A stretch of DNA of 41,543 nt. Origin: Thermosipho sp. (in: thermotogales) (GTDB lineage Bacteria; Thermotogota; Thermotogae; Thermotogales; Fervidobacteriaceae). Shown here piece after piece: positions 1 through 7,272 of this stretch (positions within the stretch are counted from its first letter, which is position 1; each line of letters starts with the position of its first letter). The position numbers were made by a program, and so were the translations under genes. The notes under the pieces were generated by a model. The model saw nothing but the letters and a program-made list of their open reading frames with translations, did no database searches and was not told where the DNA came from. The stretch covers positions 1-41,543 of the forward strand of contig JACDNZ010000017.1 of assembly GCA_017656345.1 (NCBI GenBank). The letters run 5' to 3'.

Positions 1-135
1 TACAGAAAATTGATATCAGAATACATAAGATTTTACAATGAAGAAAGGTATCAAAAGAGATTAAAAAACATGACTCCGGTGAAGGTATCATATCAGAGTA
101 CCGAAGCCATGCCGTTTGAAAAATTAATAAATTGA
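1..135 (+). CDS. IS3-family transposase, C-terminal fragment
   Basis: These 44 codons are open from the window edge. They contain a segment of the form YIRFYNEERYQKRLKNMTP, the usual end of the IS3/IS150 rve integrase domain (tyrosine/arginine-rich helix followed by an MTP loop). The catalytic DDE residues lie upstream of the window. The protein would cut and join the ends of its own element. Whether the upstream part is intact cannot be seen. The family assignment is sound; the subgroup is a guess. Confidence 0.72.
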   Translation, partial: YRKLISEYIRFYNEERYQKRLKNMTPVKVSYQSTEAMPFEKLIN

Positions 136-145
136 TTTTTTTATT

Positions 146-170
146 TGTCCCACTTCCGGGGGTAAGTCCA
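146..170 (+). repeat. IS3-family right terminal inverted repeat
   Basis: Read on the minus strand from base 170 inward, the sequence starts TGGACTTACCCCCGGAAGTG, matching the TG...ACCCC...AAGT pattern common at IS3-family ends. It lies 10 bases after the transposase stop codon. The partner repeat would be upstream of base 1. Confidence 0.6.
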
Positions 171-187
171 ACTCATGGGAGTTTTTT
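170..187 (+). terminator. Possible small intrinsic terminator at the IS boundary
   Basis: AACTC (170-174), loop ATGG, GAGTT (179-183), then a T run to 186. The 5-bp stem is short, but the T tract is right for stopping plus-strand transcription coming out of the insertion sequence towards the convergent gene at 208-477. The stem straddles the predicted element end, so it may have been formed by the insertion. Confidence 0.4.
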
Positions 188-207
188 AATCATTTATATT
201 GTTTTTT

Positions 208-477
208 CTAATCAAACTTCAATCGCATTAAATCAGCTTTTACACCTTTTAAGGAATTAAGTTTAGAACATAATTCCTCGTGTTTAATTTCATCATCTAC
301 CAGTTCAAGAATAATTAAACCAGAATGTGAACAATAATCAGGCACTCCTTCATGAAGTCCTAATCTTGTTTTTATGTAACATCCATATTCTGTCAATAAT
401 TTTTGTACTTCAGGGGCATTTTGTTCGCGGTTATCAATAAGTATAGCCATAACCGTTCTAACAGTTATATTGTCCAC
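208..477 (-). CDS. Small ACT/NikR-like regulator, TM1266-type (hydrogenase system regulator family)
   Basis: This 89-residue protein has the pattern of the TM1266-like family: a beta strand (VMAILIDNRE), a helix, the segment GLHEGVPDYCSHSG, a second strand (LIILELVD), a helix and a final LKGVKADL strand. It is a ferredoxin-like fold related to the NikR C-terminal domain, often named iron-only hydrogenase system regulator. The role is inferred by family and the ligand is unknown. The start is GTG at 477, supported by a purine-rich ribosome site (GAAGGGGGG) just upstream; an ATG ten codons in lacks one. It lies 31 bases after the permease gene and is probably the last gene of the nucleoside-importer operon. 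No hydrogenase gene is nearby. Confidence 0.6.
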   Translation of the reverse strand: MDNITVRTVMAILIDNREQNAPEVQKLLTEYGCYIKTRLGLHEGVPDYCSHSGLIILELVDDEIKHEELCSKLNSLKGVKADLMRLKFD

Positions 478-508
478 CCCCCATCCCCCCTTCTATGTTT
501 GAAATCAA

Positions 509-1468
509 TTAAGCTCCTTTTTCATATGGAACACCATCAGCTTTAGGTGGCCGTGATTTTCCAACAAAACCTGCAACTACAATTATGGTTAATATAAATG
601 GAATCATATCAAATAGTGGTTTAACAGTATCTGAAACATGTATTAAGGAACTACTTTGCATTTGGTTTGCAAAAGCTGTTGAGGCTCCAAACAATAAACT
701 TGCAAGTAAAGCTCCAACAGGATTATATTTTCCCAGTATCATTGCGGCAAGAGCAATAAATCCTCTTCCACCTGACATTAATTCCTTAAAAAGACCTACT
801 TCCCCAACACTTAAATATGCGCCAGCAAGTCCTGCCCAAACACCACTCATTAACACTCCAAAATATCTAATTCCATATACATTAATACCTAACGTATCTG
901 CAGCTTCCGGATTTTCTCCAACAGATCTCATTCTCAATCCCAAATTTGTTTTATAAATCAACCACCAAGAAAAAGCAACAGCTGCAAATGCCATATAAAC
1001 AAACGGACTAATTTCACCTATTACTTTGCCAATAAATGGAATTTCAGCAATACCTGGGATTTTTATTTCTTCAACTTTACCCACAAAATCTGTTTGACCA
1101 GGTTTACCAAAAATTGGTTCCATTAAGAAACCAGTAATACCTTGTGCAATCAATATCAGTGCAGTACCTAAAACAACCTGATTACCTGCCCATTTAATAC
1201 TACCCCAAGCATGCAACCATGCAAGTGCTACTCCTGATACAACTGCCATAAGTACACCAATCCAAACATTACCTGTTAACCAAGTAAAAACAACCGATGT
1301 AAAAGCTCCCAACAACATTATACCTTCTAATGCAATATTTACTACACCAGTAATTTCACTATAAACGCCTCCTAAGGAAGCAAAAATTAAGGGAGTAGCT
1401 GCAGTTAAAGCAATTTTATAAAATAAAGGATTTATAAAAACAAGAAAAATCGCTTCGACAATTCTCAT
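509..1468 (-). CDS. BMP-type nucleoside ABC transporter permease, second subunit (NupQ/YufQ-like)
   Basis: This 319-residue hydrophobic protein has about eight or more membrane segments and belongs to the branched-chain/BMP permease superfamily. It carries the cytoplasmic EAA-type segment (NPEAADTLGINVYGIRY) and the N-terminal segment GGVYSEITGVVNIALEG seen in the YufQ branch. With the adjacent permease it should form the membrane channel of an importer for purine nucleosides or related compounds. The start ATG overlaps the TGA of the upstream permease (ATGA), a sign of translational coupling. Substrate is inferred from homologues; the order ATPase-permease-permease matches yufO-yufP-yufQ of Bacillus. 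Confidence 0.85.
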   Translation of the reverse strand: MRIVEAIFLVFINPLFYKIALTAATPLIFASLGGVYSEITGVVNIALEGIMLLGAFTSVVFTWLTGNVWIGVLMAVVSGVALAWLHAWGSIKWAGNQVVLGTALILIAQGITGFLMEPIFGKPGQTDFVGKVEEIKIPGIAEIPFIGKVIGEISPFVYMAFAAVAFSWWLIYKTNLGLRMRSVGENPEAADTLGINVYGIRYFGVLMSGVWAGLAGAYLSVGEVGLFKELMSGGRGFIALAAMILGKYNPVGALLASLLFGASTAFANQMQSSSLIHVSDTVKPLFDMIPFILTIIVVAGFVGKSRPPKADGVPYEKGA

Positions 1469-2499
1469 TTTGCCACCCTCTTTCTGATCAAAATAGTACG
1501 AACAATTCTATCGGCTGCTACAAGGAAAATAACAATACCTTGAATTATCATAACCATATGTTTCGGCACACCTATGAACTGCATTTCATTACTTCCTGTT
1601 CTCAATGAACCAATTAAAAACGCTGCAAATATTATCCCAATAGGATTATTTTGACCAATTAATGCAATACTGATACCATCAAAACCTTTTCCACCAGAAA
1701 GTTCTCCCAAAAATCTATGATGAACTCCCATTAACTCTGTTGCACCTGCAAGCCCTGCCAAAGCTCCACTAATTGCCATAGCGAGCACCACATTTTTACT
1801 TACTGAAATTCCTCCATACTCAGCAGCATACGGGTTAAAACCAACTGCTTTGATTTCATAACCCGCTGTTGATTTATTTAACAAGATGTACATTATAATT
1901 GCAGCTATTATTGCAATAATTATACCTGCACTCATCTCAATTGCTCCAACTTTCATTAAAACAGGTAGTTGTGCTGAATCAGCTATTTCAGGACTCTTAG
2001 GTGTTCCAGAGCTTACTTTCAACGGACCATTCACCATATACGATGCAAAATTTCCGGCTATTGAATTTAACATGATCGTTGTTACAACTTCGTGAGCTCC
2101 AGTTTTTGCTTTTAAAAAACCTGCAATTGCTGCATAACCCGCACCAACAAGCATTGCAATTAGCATTGTAAGTGGTATAGCTATAAGAGGTGGTAAAGAA
2201 CCAAAATTGCTTGCAAATGTTGCAGCAATTAGAGCACCCATTACCATTTGTCCCTCAGCACCAATATTAAATACTCCAGCTCTGAAACCAAAACCAACTG
2301 CTAAACCTGTTAAAATTAATGGAGTTGTTTTTATAACCGTATCAGCAATCGCTTGTTTTGATCCAAATGATCCTCTGATCAAAGCACTATATGCATCTAT
2401 TGGATTCTTACCAATAAGGATAATAACAATTGTTGAAATTGCAAGAGCAATCAGTACCGAAATAACTGGAACCAATATTGCCATTACTTTTTTATTCAT
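1465..2499 (-). CDS. BMP-type nucleoside ABC transporter permease, first subunit (NupP/YufP-like)
   Basis: This 344-residue membrane protein is the partner of the following permease. It has an N-terminal transmembrane helix, the conserved stretch GFRAGVFNIGAEGQMVMGAL early on, and a coupling loop near KAVGFNPYAAEYGGISVSK that should dock on the ATPase. The start ATG is two bases after the ATPase stop, with a GGAGGGG ribosome site inside the end of the ATPase gene. Together with the ATPase, second permease and lipid- or membrane-tethered binding protein it forms a complete nucleoside importer. Exact substrate is not visible from sequence. Confidence 0.86.
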   Translation of the reverse strand: MNKKVMAILVPVISVLIALAISTIVIILIGKNPIDAYSALIRGSFGSKQAIADTVIKTTPLILTGLAVGFGFRAGVFNIGAEGQMVMGALIAATFASNFGSLPPLIAIPLTMLIAMLVGAGYAAIAGFLKAKTGAHEVVTTIMLNSIAGNFASYMVNGPLKVSSGTPKSPEIADSAQLPVLMKVGAIEMSAGIIIAIIAAIIMYILLNKSTAGYEIKAVGFNPYAAEYGGISVSKNVVLAMAISGALAGLAGATELMGVHHRFLGELSGGKGFDGISIALIGQNNPIGIIFAAFLIGSLRTGSNEMQFIGVPKHMVMIIQGIVIFLVAADRIVRTILIRKRVAK

Positions 2500-2501
2500 T
2501 C

Positions 2502-4025
2502 TTATCCCCTCCGTGCCTCTTCTAGTCTATGTCCTGTCATCATCATACCAACTTCTTCAACAGTAGTTTCTTCCGGTCGAACTTCTCCCATTATTTCTCC
2601 CTCATACATAACGAGAATTCGGTCACTCAAGGAGAAAATTTCTTCTAATTCCATTGAAATTAATAATATTCCAACGTCTCTTTCCCTCATTTTCAAAATT
2701 TGTTTATGAATAAACTCAATAGCTCCTACGTCTAATCCACGTGTCGGCTGAGCGACAACTAAAAATTTTGGATTAGTATTAATTTCTCTTCCAACCACTA
2801 ACTTTTGTTGATTACCACCTGAAAAATTACCCCCTAAATGTTCTATTCTTCTTGGTCTTACATCAAATTCTTCCATTAACTGCTTCGTATATTCAAAAAT
2901 TTTATTATGATTTAAAAAAGGTCCATTTGTAAACAATGTTTTATAATGACCGCCTAAAATTACATTATAATACGCTTCAAATTCTTTTATAAGTCCATGT
3001 TTTAACCTATCTTCTGGAATATGTGCCATCCCCTGTTCCCTAAGTTGTCGAGGAGTAAAACCTGTCACATCTTTACCTTCAAAATACATATGCCCACTTT
3101 CTATTTTCCTTAATCCAGTAATTGCCTCAACTAATTCTGTTTGTCCATTTCCAGCAACACCAGCAATTCCAACTATTTCACCTCTTTTTACTTCAAACGA
3201 GACATCATTAACAGCAACTAATCCTCTATTATCCTTTACAACTAAATTTTTTACTTCAAAGACTGTATCTTTTGGTTCGTGAAATTCTTTAGTTACAGTT
3301 AAAACAACATCCCTACCAACCATATATCTTGCAATCTCTTTTGGGTTTGTTTGCGAGGTTTCAAGTTCACCTGTTACTTTTCCTAGTCTCATTACTGTAA
3401 CTCTGTCACTTATTTCCATTACTTCATGCAACTTGTGAGAAATAAATAGAATAGTTTTTCCATCACTTTTTAACTTTCTCATTATAGCAAATAATTCTTC
3501 AACTTCCTGAGGAGTTAAAACTGCCGTAGGTTCATCTAAAATTATTATATTCGCTCCTCTGTACAGTGTTTTGATAATCTCAACTCTTTGTTGCATACCC
3601 ACAGAAATATCTTCAACCTTAGCATCCACATCTACTGTTAATCCATATTTTTCAGATAATTCCATTACTTCTTTTCTGGCACGTTTTAGATCAAAATTTA
3701 AACCTTTCTTAGGTTCGGAACCCAAGACAACATTCTCAGCTACTGTCAATGTATCGACCAGCATGAAATGCTGATGTACCATTCCTATACCTTCCTTAAT
3801 CGCATCTCGTGGCCCTTTGATTACTACTTTTTTTCCATCAATAAATATTTCTCCTTCATCGGGATGATACAAGCCATACAGTTGGTTCATCAACGTAGAT
3901 TTTCCTGCACCGTTTTCGCCAACTATTGCGTGAATTGAGCCTTTTTTCACACGAAGAGTAACATGATCATTTGCTAAGACTCCAGGAAATCTTTTTACAA
4001 TATTTACCATCTCTACAGCATACAC
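2502..4025 (-). CDS. BMP-type nucleoside ABC transporter ATPase (NupO/YufO-like), two fused ABC domains
   Basis: This 507-residue protein contains two ATP-binding cassettes. The first has a full Walker A (GENGAGKST), signature (VGMQQRVEI) and Walker B (IIILDEPTAVLTP). The second has the altered P loop GVAGNGQTEL, signature FSGGNQQKLVVGREI and a modified Walker B (FLVVAQPTRGLD). This asymmetric pair is usual for sugar and nucleoside importers of this class, so it is not a defect. The start is GTG at 4025 with a strong AAGGAGG site nine bases upstream. It is separated from the binding-protein gene by two stacked hairpins (4046-4119), which probably lower its expression relative to the binding protein. 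Confidence 0.9.
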   Translation of the reverse strand: MYAVEMVNIVKRFPGVLANDHVTLRVKKGSIHAIVGENGAGKSTLMNQLYGLYHPDEGEIFIDGKKVVIKGPRDAIKEGIGMVHQHFMLVDTLTVAENVVLGSEPKKGLNFDLKRARKEVMELSEKYGLTVDVDAKVEDISVGMQQRVEIIKTLYRGANIIILDEPTAVLTPQEVEELFAIMRKLKSDGKTILFISHKLHEVMEISDRVTVMRLGKVTGELETSQTNPKEIARYMVGRDVVLTVTKEFHEPKDTVFEVKNLVVKDNRGLVAVNDVSFEVKRGEIVGIAGVAGNGQTELVEAITGLRKIESGHMYFEGKDVTGFTPRQLREQGMAHIPEDRLKHGLIKEFEAYYNVILGGHYKTLFTNGPFLNHNKIFEYTKQLMEEFDVRPRRIEHLGGNFSGGNQQKLVVGREINTNPKFLVVAQPTRGLDVGAIEFIHKQILKMRERDVGILLISMELEEIFSLSDRILVMYEGEIMGEVRPEETTVEEVGMMMTGHRLEEARRG

Positions 4026-4045
4026 AATAGAACTCCTCCTTTCGG

Positions 4046-4095
4046 GCTTTTGTCACTTTACTAAAGTTTTCTAACCTTAGTAAAATGACAAAAGC
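4046..4095 (-). promoter_or_regulatory. 19-bp AT-rich inverted repeat in the leader of the ABC ATPase gene
   Basis: Arms at 4046-4064 and 4077-4095 pair at 18 of 19 positions around a 12-base loop. The repeat lies directly between the GC-rich hairpin after the binding-protein gene and the ribosome site of the ATPase gene. On the minus-strand transcript its first arm is also the U-rich tract that follows the GC-rich stem, so the two structures are linked. It may be an anti-decay stem or part of an attenuator. Confidence 0.65.
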
Positions 4096-4119
4096 TGGGG
4101 GCTAAAACTTAGCCCCCAG
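4095..4119 (-). terminator. GC-rich hairpin after the BMP binding-protein gene (partial terminator or mRNA-stabilising stem)
   Basis: An 11-bp perfect stem, CTGGGGGCTAA paired with TTAGCCCCCAG, has a 3-base loop. On the minus strand it is followed by CTTTTGTCATTTTA, a moderate U tract. It starts 10 bases after the stop of the binding-protein gene. In importer operons such stems commonly let the binding protein be made in excess over the membrane parts; that role is inferred here. Confidence 0.7.
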
Positions 4120-4128
4120 TTTATTCAC

Positions 4129-5226
4129 TTAAAATGGAAATTCAATTTTTGGTGTTTTGAATGATTTCAAAGTATCTTCAGTGTTTGGTATAACAAGTGT
4201 TCCTTCTTTTATTAACTTGATTAAATATTCCAATTCAGCAATGGTTCTATTTGAAACAAGTCCTTTTGTATATTTCATAGGACTCATTCTGACACCTTCT
4301 TCAACTAATCCAAGGGTATGAATTCCTGGTTCCCATTCACCATTGTATGCCCAAATAACACCATAATATGATGCTGTGTCTACACCTTTCATTGCACTTG
4401 CAAGAACTACTCCAGGTGCCATGTAATCTTGATCAACGTCAACACCCATGGCAAAATATCCACCATTTTCATATGCATATTCAATTATTTTTGCCATATC
4501 TTCGCTTCCAACTAATGAAACCATTTTTTCTTTTGCTGCTTCGATTACTCCATTTCCACATGCACCACTAGCGTGGAATATAATATCTACACCTTCAGCA
4601 AATTGTGCCAATGCCAAATCTTTACCTTTTTTAGGATCGCTGAAATGATTTGTGTAACCTTTAATAATTTCAACATTTGTTCCGTGTAAGTCATTATATA
4701 CTTTTACTCCGGTTTCAAATCCATATCTGAATCTTTCAACTGGAGGAATTGGTATACCACCAATGAACCCTACTTTACCAACTCTTGTTGTAGCTGCAGC
4801 AACATATCCAACTAAGAATGCTGATTCTTGTTCTTTGAACAAGAAAGTAATTACGTTTGGTGGAACATCTTCAGTTGGAGGTGCAATATCAATTCCAGCA
4901 AAATAAACATCTGGATATTGTTGTGCAACTTGGAACAATGCATCAGTCATCATGAAACCGACTGCATATACTATTCCTCCATCAGGTTCTTTTTGAACTT
5001 CTTCAGCAGCTTTGGAAAGATTTGAAATATAATCTGCTTGTTCGTATGATTGAATTACTTTTGCTTCAATCCCTAATTCCTTGGCTGCCCTTTGGATACC
5101 TGCCCATGTACCATCGTTAAATGATTTGTCACCTAATCCACCTGTGTCGGTAACCATAATGGCTTTGAATGAAAAAGCTGAAACTACAAAAAGCATAGCC
5201 AATAAGACTATAAGTACCTTTTTCAT
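4129..5226 (-). CDS. BMP-family substrate-binding protein (nucleoside importer)
   Basis: This 365-residue protein has an N-terminal signal peptide (MKKVLIVLLAMLFVVSAFSF). The mature part opens with the BMP/PnrA-like segment MVTDTGGLGDKSFNDGTWAG, followed by two periplasmic-binding lobes, with GYVAA, FIGGIPIPPVERFRYGF and DIIFHASGACGNGVIEAA as family landmarks. Treponema PnrA and Bacillus homologues bind purine nucleosides, so it probably captures nucleosides outside the membrane. No lipobox cysteine is visible near residue 20, so it may be retained by an uncleaved signal or be soluble in the periplasm-like space. The start ATG has AAAGGAGGG upstream. It lies 28 bases after the unknown membrane protein gene. 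Confidence 0.88.
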   Translation of the reverse strand: MKKVLIVLLAMLFVVSAFSFKAIMVTDTGGLGDKSFNDGTWAGIQRAAKELGIEAKVIQSYEQADYISNLSKAAEEVQKEPDGGIVYAVGFMMTDALFQVAQQYPDVYFAGIDIAPPTEDVPPNVITFLFKEQESAFLVGYVAAATTRVGKVGFIGGIPIPPVERFRYGFETGVKVYNDLHGTNVEIIKGYTNHFSDPKKGKDLALAQFAEGVDIIFHASGACGNGVIEAAKEKMVSLVGSEDMAKIIEYAYENGGYFAMGVDVDQDYMAPGVVLASAMKGVDTASYYGVIWAYNGEWEPGIHTLGLVEEGVRMSPMKYTKGLVSNRTIAELEYLIKLIKEGTLVIPNTEDTLKSFKTPKIEFPF

Positions 5227-5254
5227 AAGACTTCCCTCCTTTTAAAAAGTGGAA

Positions 5255-7069
5255 TTATCCCTTGTGGGGAATTAATCTCTTAATAAGCATAATAACTACC
5301 GCTATTACCAACAATGGTATTGTTAATACATAATTCACTTTTAAAATTGGCACACCATATTGAACAATAAACTCTATAGGATTAATTAACATAAAAACCG
5401 AAGATATCAAAGCCGCAATATACCAAATTAAATCTTGTTTAAATCTAATTGAAGTAAACAATAAACCTATTGTCAAAAATGCAAAAGTTAACAATCCATA
5501 CTTTGTTCTATAAAATTTAATAGGAGCTCTTTTCAAATCACTTGTCGTATCTAATACATTATTAATCTTTTTAACTGTTGGATTAACCTCATCAAAATCT
5601 AAATCTTTCCTAAGCTCATCTTTAAAAAAGCTTTCCAATTTTTCTGAAGAAATTTTCGCTATCTTTTCAGTAAATTTCAACATATCTTTTTCATATGACA
5701 AATACTTTCTCATTCTTATACTTTCTTCAATACGGTAATTTTCAAATTCATTTGCCACCATCTTAAAGTCATTAATTCTTTGTTCAAAATTATCGACATT
5801 CAAATATTGAGATTCTTGAATTTTTAAAGCATAATTATTTGCATTTGTTTGTAACCTTCCCACTATACTCTCTGTTTCATTAATACTCGAGTTAATTTCA
5901 TTAACTAAAGCAGAAATTAAATTTGAAAATTTTGTATAATCATCTCTCAAAACATCATCAACCAATGCATTAAAATATAGTGAATTGTTAAATTCATCGT
6001 TATTCGACATTATTAAATCCTCAGTATAAAAAGTTGGAACAAAAAATGATACTACAACAATCATACTTACTAATAAATTTATAAATTCTCTTTTTTTAAT
6101 AAAAATCATTGTTGCAGTTATAAAACCAAAAATGGATATCAAACCATATATAGTCGAAGATGAATTAGATAATATATCAAACCCTAAAAATAGATACACA
6201 ATTTCAGATAACGAAATTAATAAAATTGCTAATTTCCACTTCTTAAAAACAAAAATCGTCAAAACAATTAAAAGACCGTATATTATCCATCTAATCCACC
6301 AAAAATCTAATTTTTTAGGTGCTATTTCCGCAAAAGTTTCTGAATACTTATTCTTTAAACCTGCAACAACTTTAATAACACTTCTTTGAAGCAGCCCACC
6401 ATATCTACCAATACTTTTTTCAATCTTTTCTGGGTCTTTCGATAATACCTCCAAGTATTTATTAAAAGCATTAATAAACTCAGGATCGGAAGCTATAAAT
6501 TGAAATTCAAACTCATATCCCTTAATAGTATACTTTGGTTCATAATTAAATGAAAAATCAAAGTAAGGAGCATCTATATCCACAGGAAGCTCTATATCTG
6601 CACCCAAATGTTTTGCAAGAAGATCAGTAAAATATTTTCTTGCAGCAAGTACTACTCTGTTTTGATAACTATTAAAGAAAAGATTAAAATTTGGAGAAGC
6701 TTTTATAAAACTAGATTCAAATTTCTTTCTTTCCAATCTAGCTTCGAGGTAGGACATAAAGGCAGCTTTCGCTAATTTTTCTTCATCAGTATCACTTTGA
6801 TATTCTTGGTAAATTACTCTTAAATAATCTCCAACTTTCTTAGTCACATCAGTTTTTTCTACACTTCCAACGAGCCAAATCTTATAAAATCTGTAAAGTG
6901 GTAGATCTTCCATAATTAGAGGTTCAATATCATTTAAAAACTGGTCGTCTGTTTCCTTACCAAAGTTTTCAACATAAAACAAAAAGCGCTCTTTAGATTT
7001 CTCAATATCTAAAGAGAACAATGTTAGTGCAAACAAAAACAACAACGTAATTATCAGTGTACGCTTCAT
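5255..7069 (-). CDS. Unknown 604-residue multi-pass membrane protein, first gene of the nucleoside-importer operon
   Basis: I do not recognise this protein. It has a signal-like N-terminus (residues 1-20), a mainly helical soluble part (about 21-255), four membrane segments (about 258-276, 279-297, 305-324 and 328-348), a polar helical and coiled-coil-like section rich in E, N, K and S (about 350-515), and three or four C-terminal membrane segments (about 525-600). No enzymatic motif or cysteine is apparent. The layout suggests two extracytoplasmic domains joined by membrane bundles, as in a sensor or scaffold, but this is inference. ATG start with GGAGGT upstream. The short gap to the binding-protein gene and same strand suggest co-transcription and a link to nucleoside uptake. 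Confidence 0.8.
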   Translation of the reverse strand: MKRTLIITLLFLFALTLFSLDIEKSKERFLFYVENFGKETDDQFLNDIEPLIMEDLPLYRFYKIWLVGSVEKTDVTKKVGDYLRVIYQEYQSDTDEEKLAKAAFMSYLEARLERKKFESSFIKASPNFNLFFNSYQNRVVLAARKYFTDLLAKHLGADIELPVDIDAPYFDFSFNYEPKYTIKGYEFEFQFIASDPEFINAFNKYLEVLSKDPEKIEKSIGRYGGLLQRSVIKVVAGLKNKYSETFAEIAPKKLDFWWIRWIIYGLLIVLTIFVFKKWKLAILLISLSEIVYLFLGFDILSNSSSTIYGLISIFGFITATMIFIKKREFINLLVSMIVVVSFFVPTFYTEDLIMSNNDEFNNSLYFNALVDDVLRDDYTKFSNLISALVNEINSSINETESIVGRLQTNANNYALKIQESQYLNVDNFEQRINDFKMVANEFENYRIEESIRMRKYLSYEKDMLKFTEKIAKISSEKLESFFKDELRKDLDFDEVNPTVKKINNVLDTTSDLKRAPIKFYRTKYGLLTFAFLTIGLLFTSIRFKQDLIWYIAALISSVFMLINPIEFIVQYGVPILKVNYVLTIPLLVIAVVIMLIKRLIPHKG

Positions 7070-7189
7070 TAAATCTGCACCTCCGACGATTATTTTGAAA
7101 TTCTACTATAATTCTATCATATCTAAAAAATTTAACCACAGATAATTATAGCATAAAATATTTAATAATTGAATCTAAACTTGGTGTTA

Positions 7190-7235
7190 TTGACTATTTT
7201 TTAGTTTTTTAATAAATTTCCAAATATTGTATAAT
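7190..7235 (+). promoter_or_regulatory. Candidate promoter(s) for the P5C dehydrogenase gene
   Basis: A perfect TATAAT lies at 7230-7235, 38 bases before the start codon, but its -35 (TTTTAA at 7207-7212, 17-bp spacer) is weak. A good TTGACT at 7190-7195 would pair with TAAATT at 7213-7218 (17-bp spacer). Either or both could be used. The 7070-7272 gap separates divergent genes; no riboswitch-like structure was seen in it. Confidence 0.45.
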
Positions 7236-7272
7236 TCATAAGTCCAAACAAAAATCAAGGAGGGATTAATCA

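Larger units (their letters stand above)
1..170 (+). mobile_element. Right end of an IS3-family insertion sequence (truncated by the window edge)
   Basis: The frame open from base 1 to the TGA at 133-135 encodes the tail of an IS3-family (OrfB-type) transposase. Downstream, positions 146-170 read on the minus strand as a typical IS3-family terminal inverted repeat that begins TGGACTTACCCCC, which places the right end of the element at about base 170. The left end lies outside the window, so its completeness and target duplication cannot be judged. The three bases after the end (ACT, 171-173) would be the start of a target duplication if one exists. Confidence 0.75.

Noticed and set aside
2502-4025. 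Second P loop of the ABC ATPase looks defective
   Set aside because: GVAGNGQTEL and the altered Walker B are standard in the second domain of this transporter class, so this is not a sign of decay.
7070-7272. Possible purine riboswitch upstream of the nucleoside-importer operon
   Set aside because: I found no conserved purine-riboswitch core or three-way junction pairing in this divergent gap; only promoter-like elements are visible.
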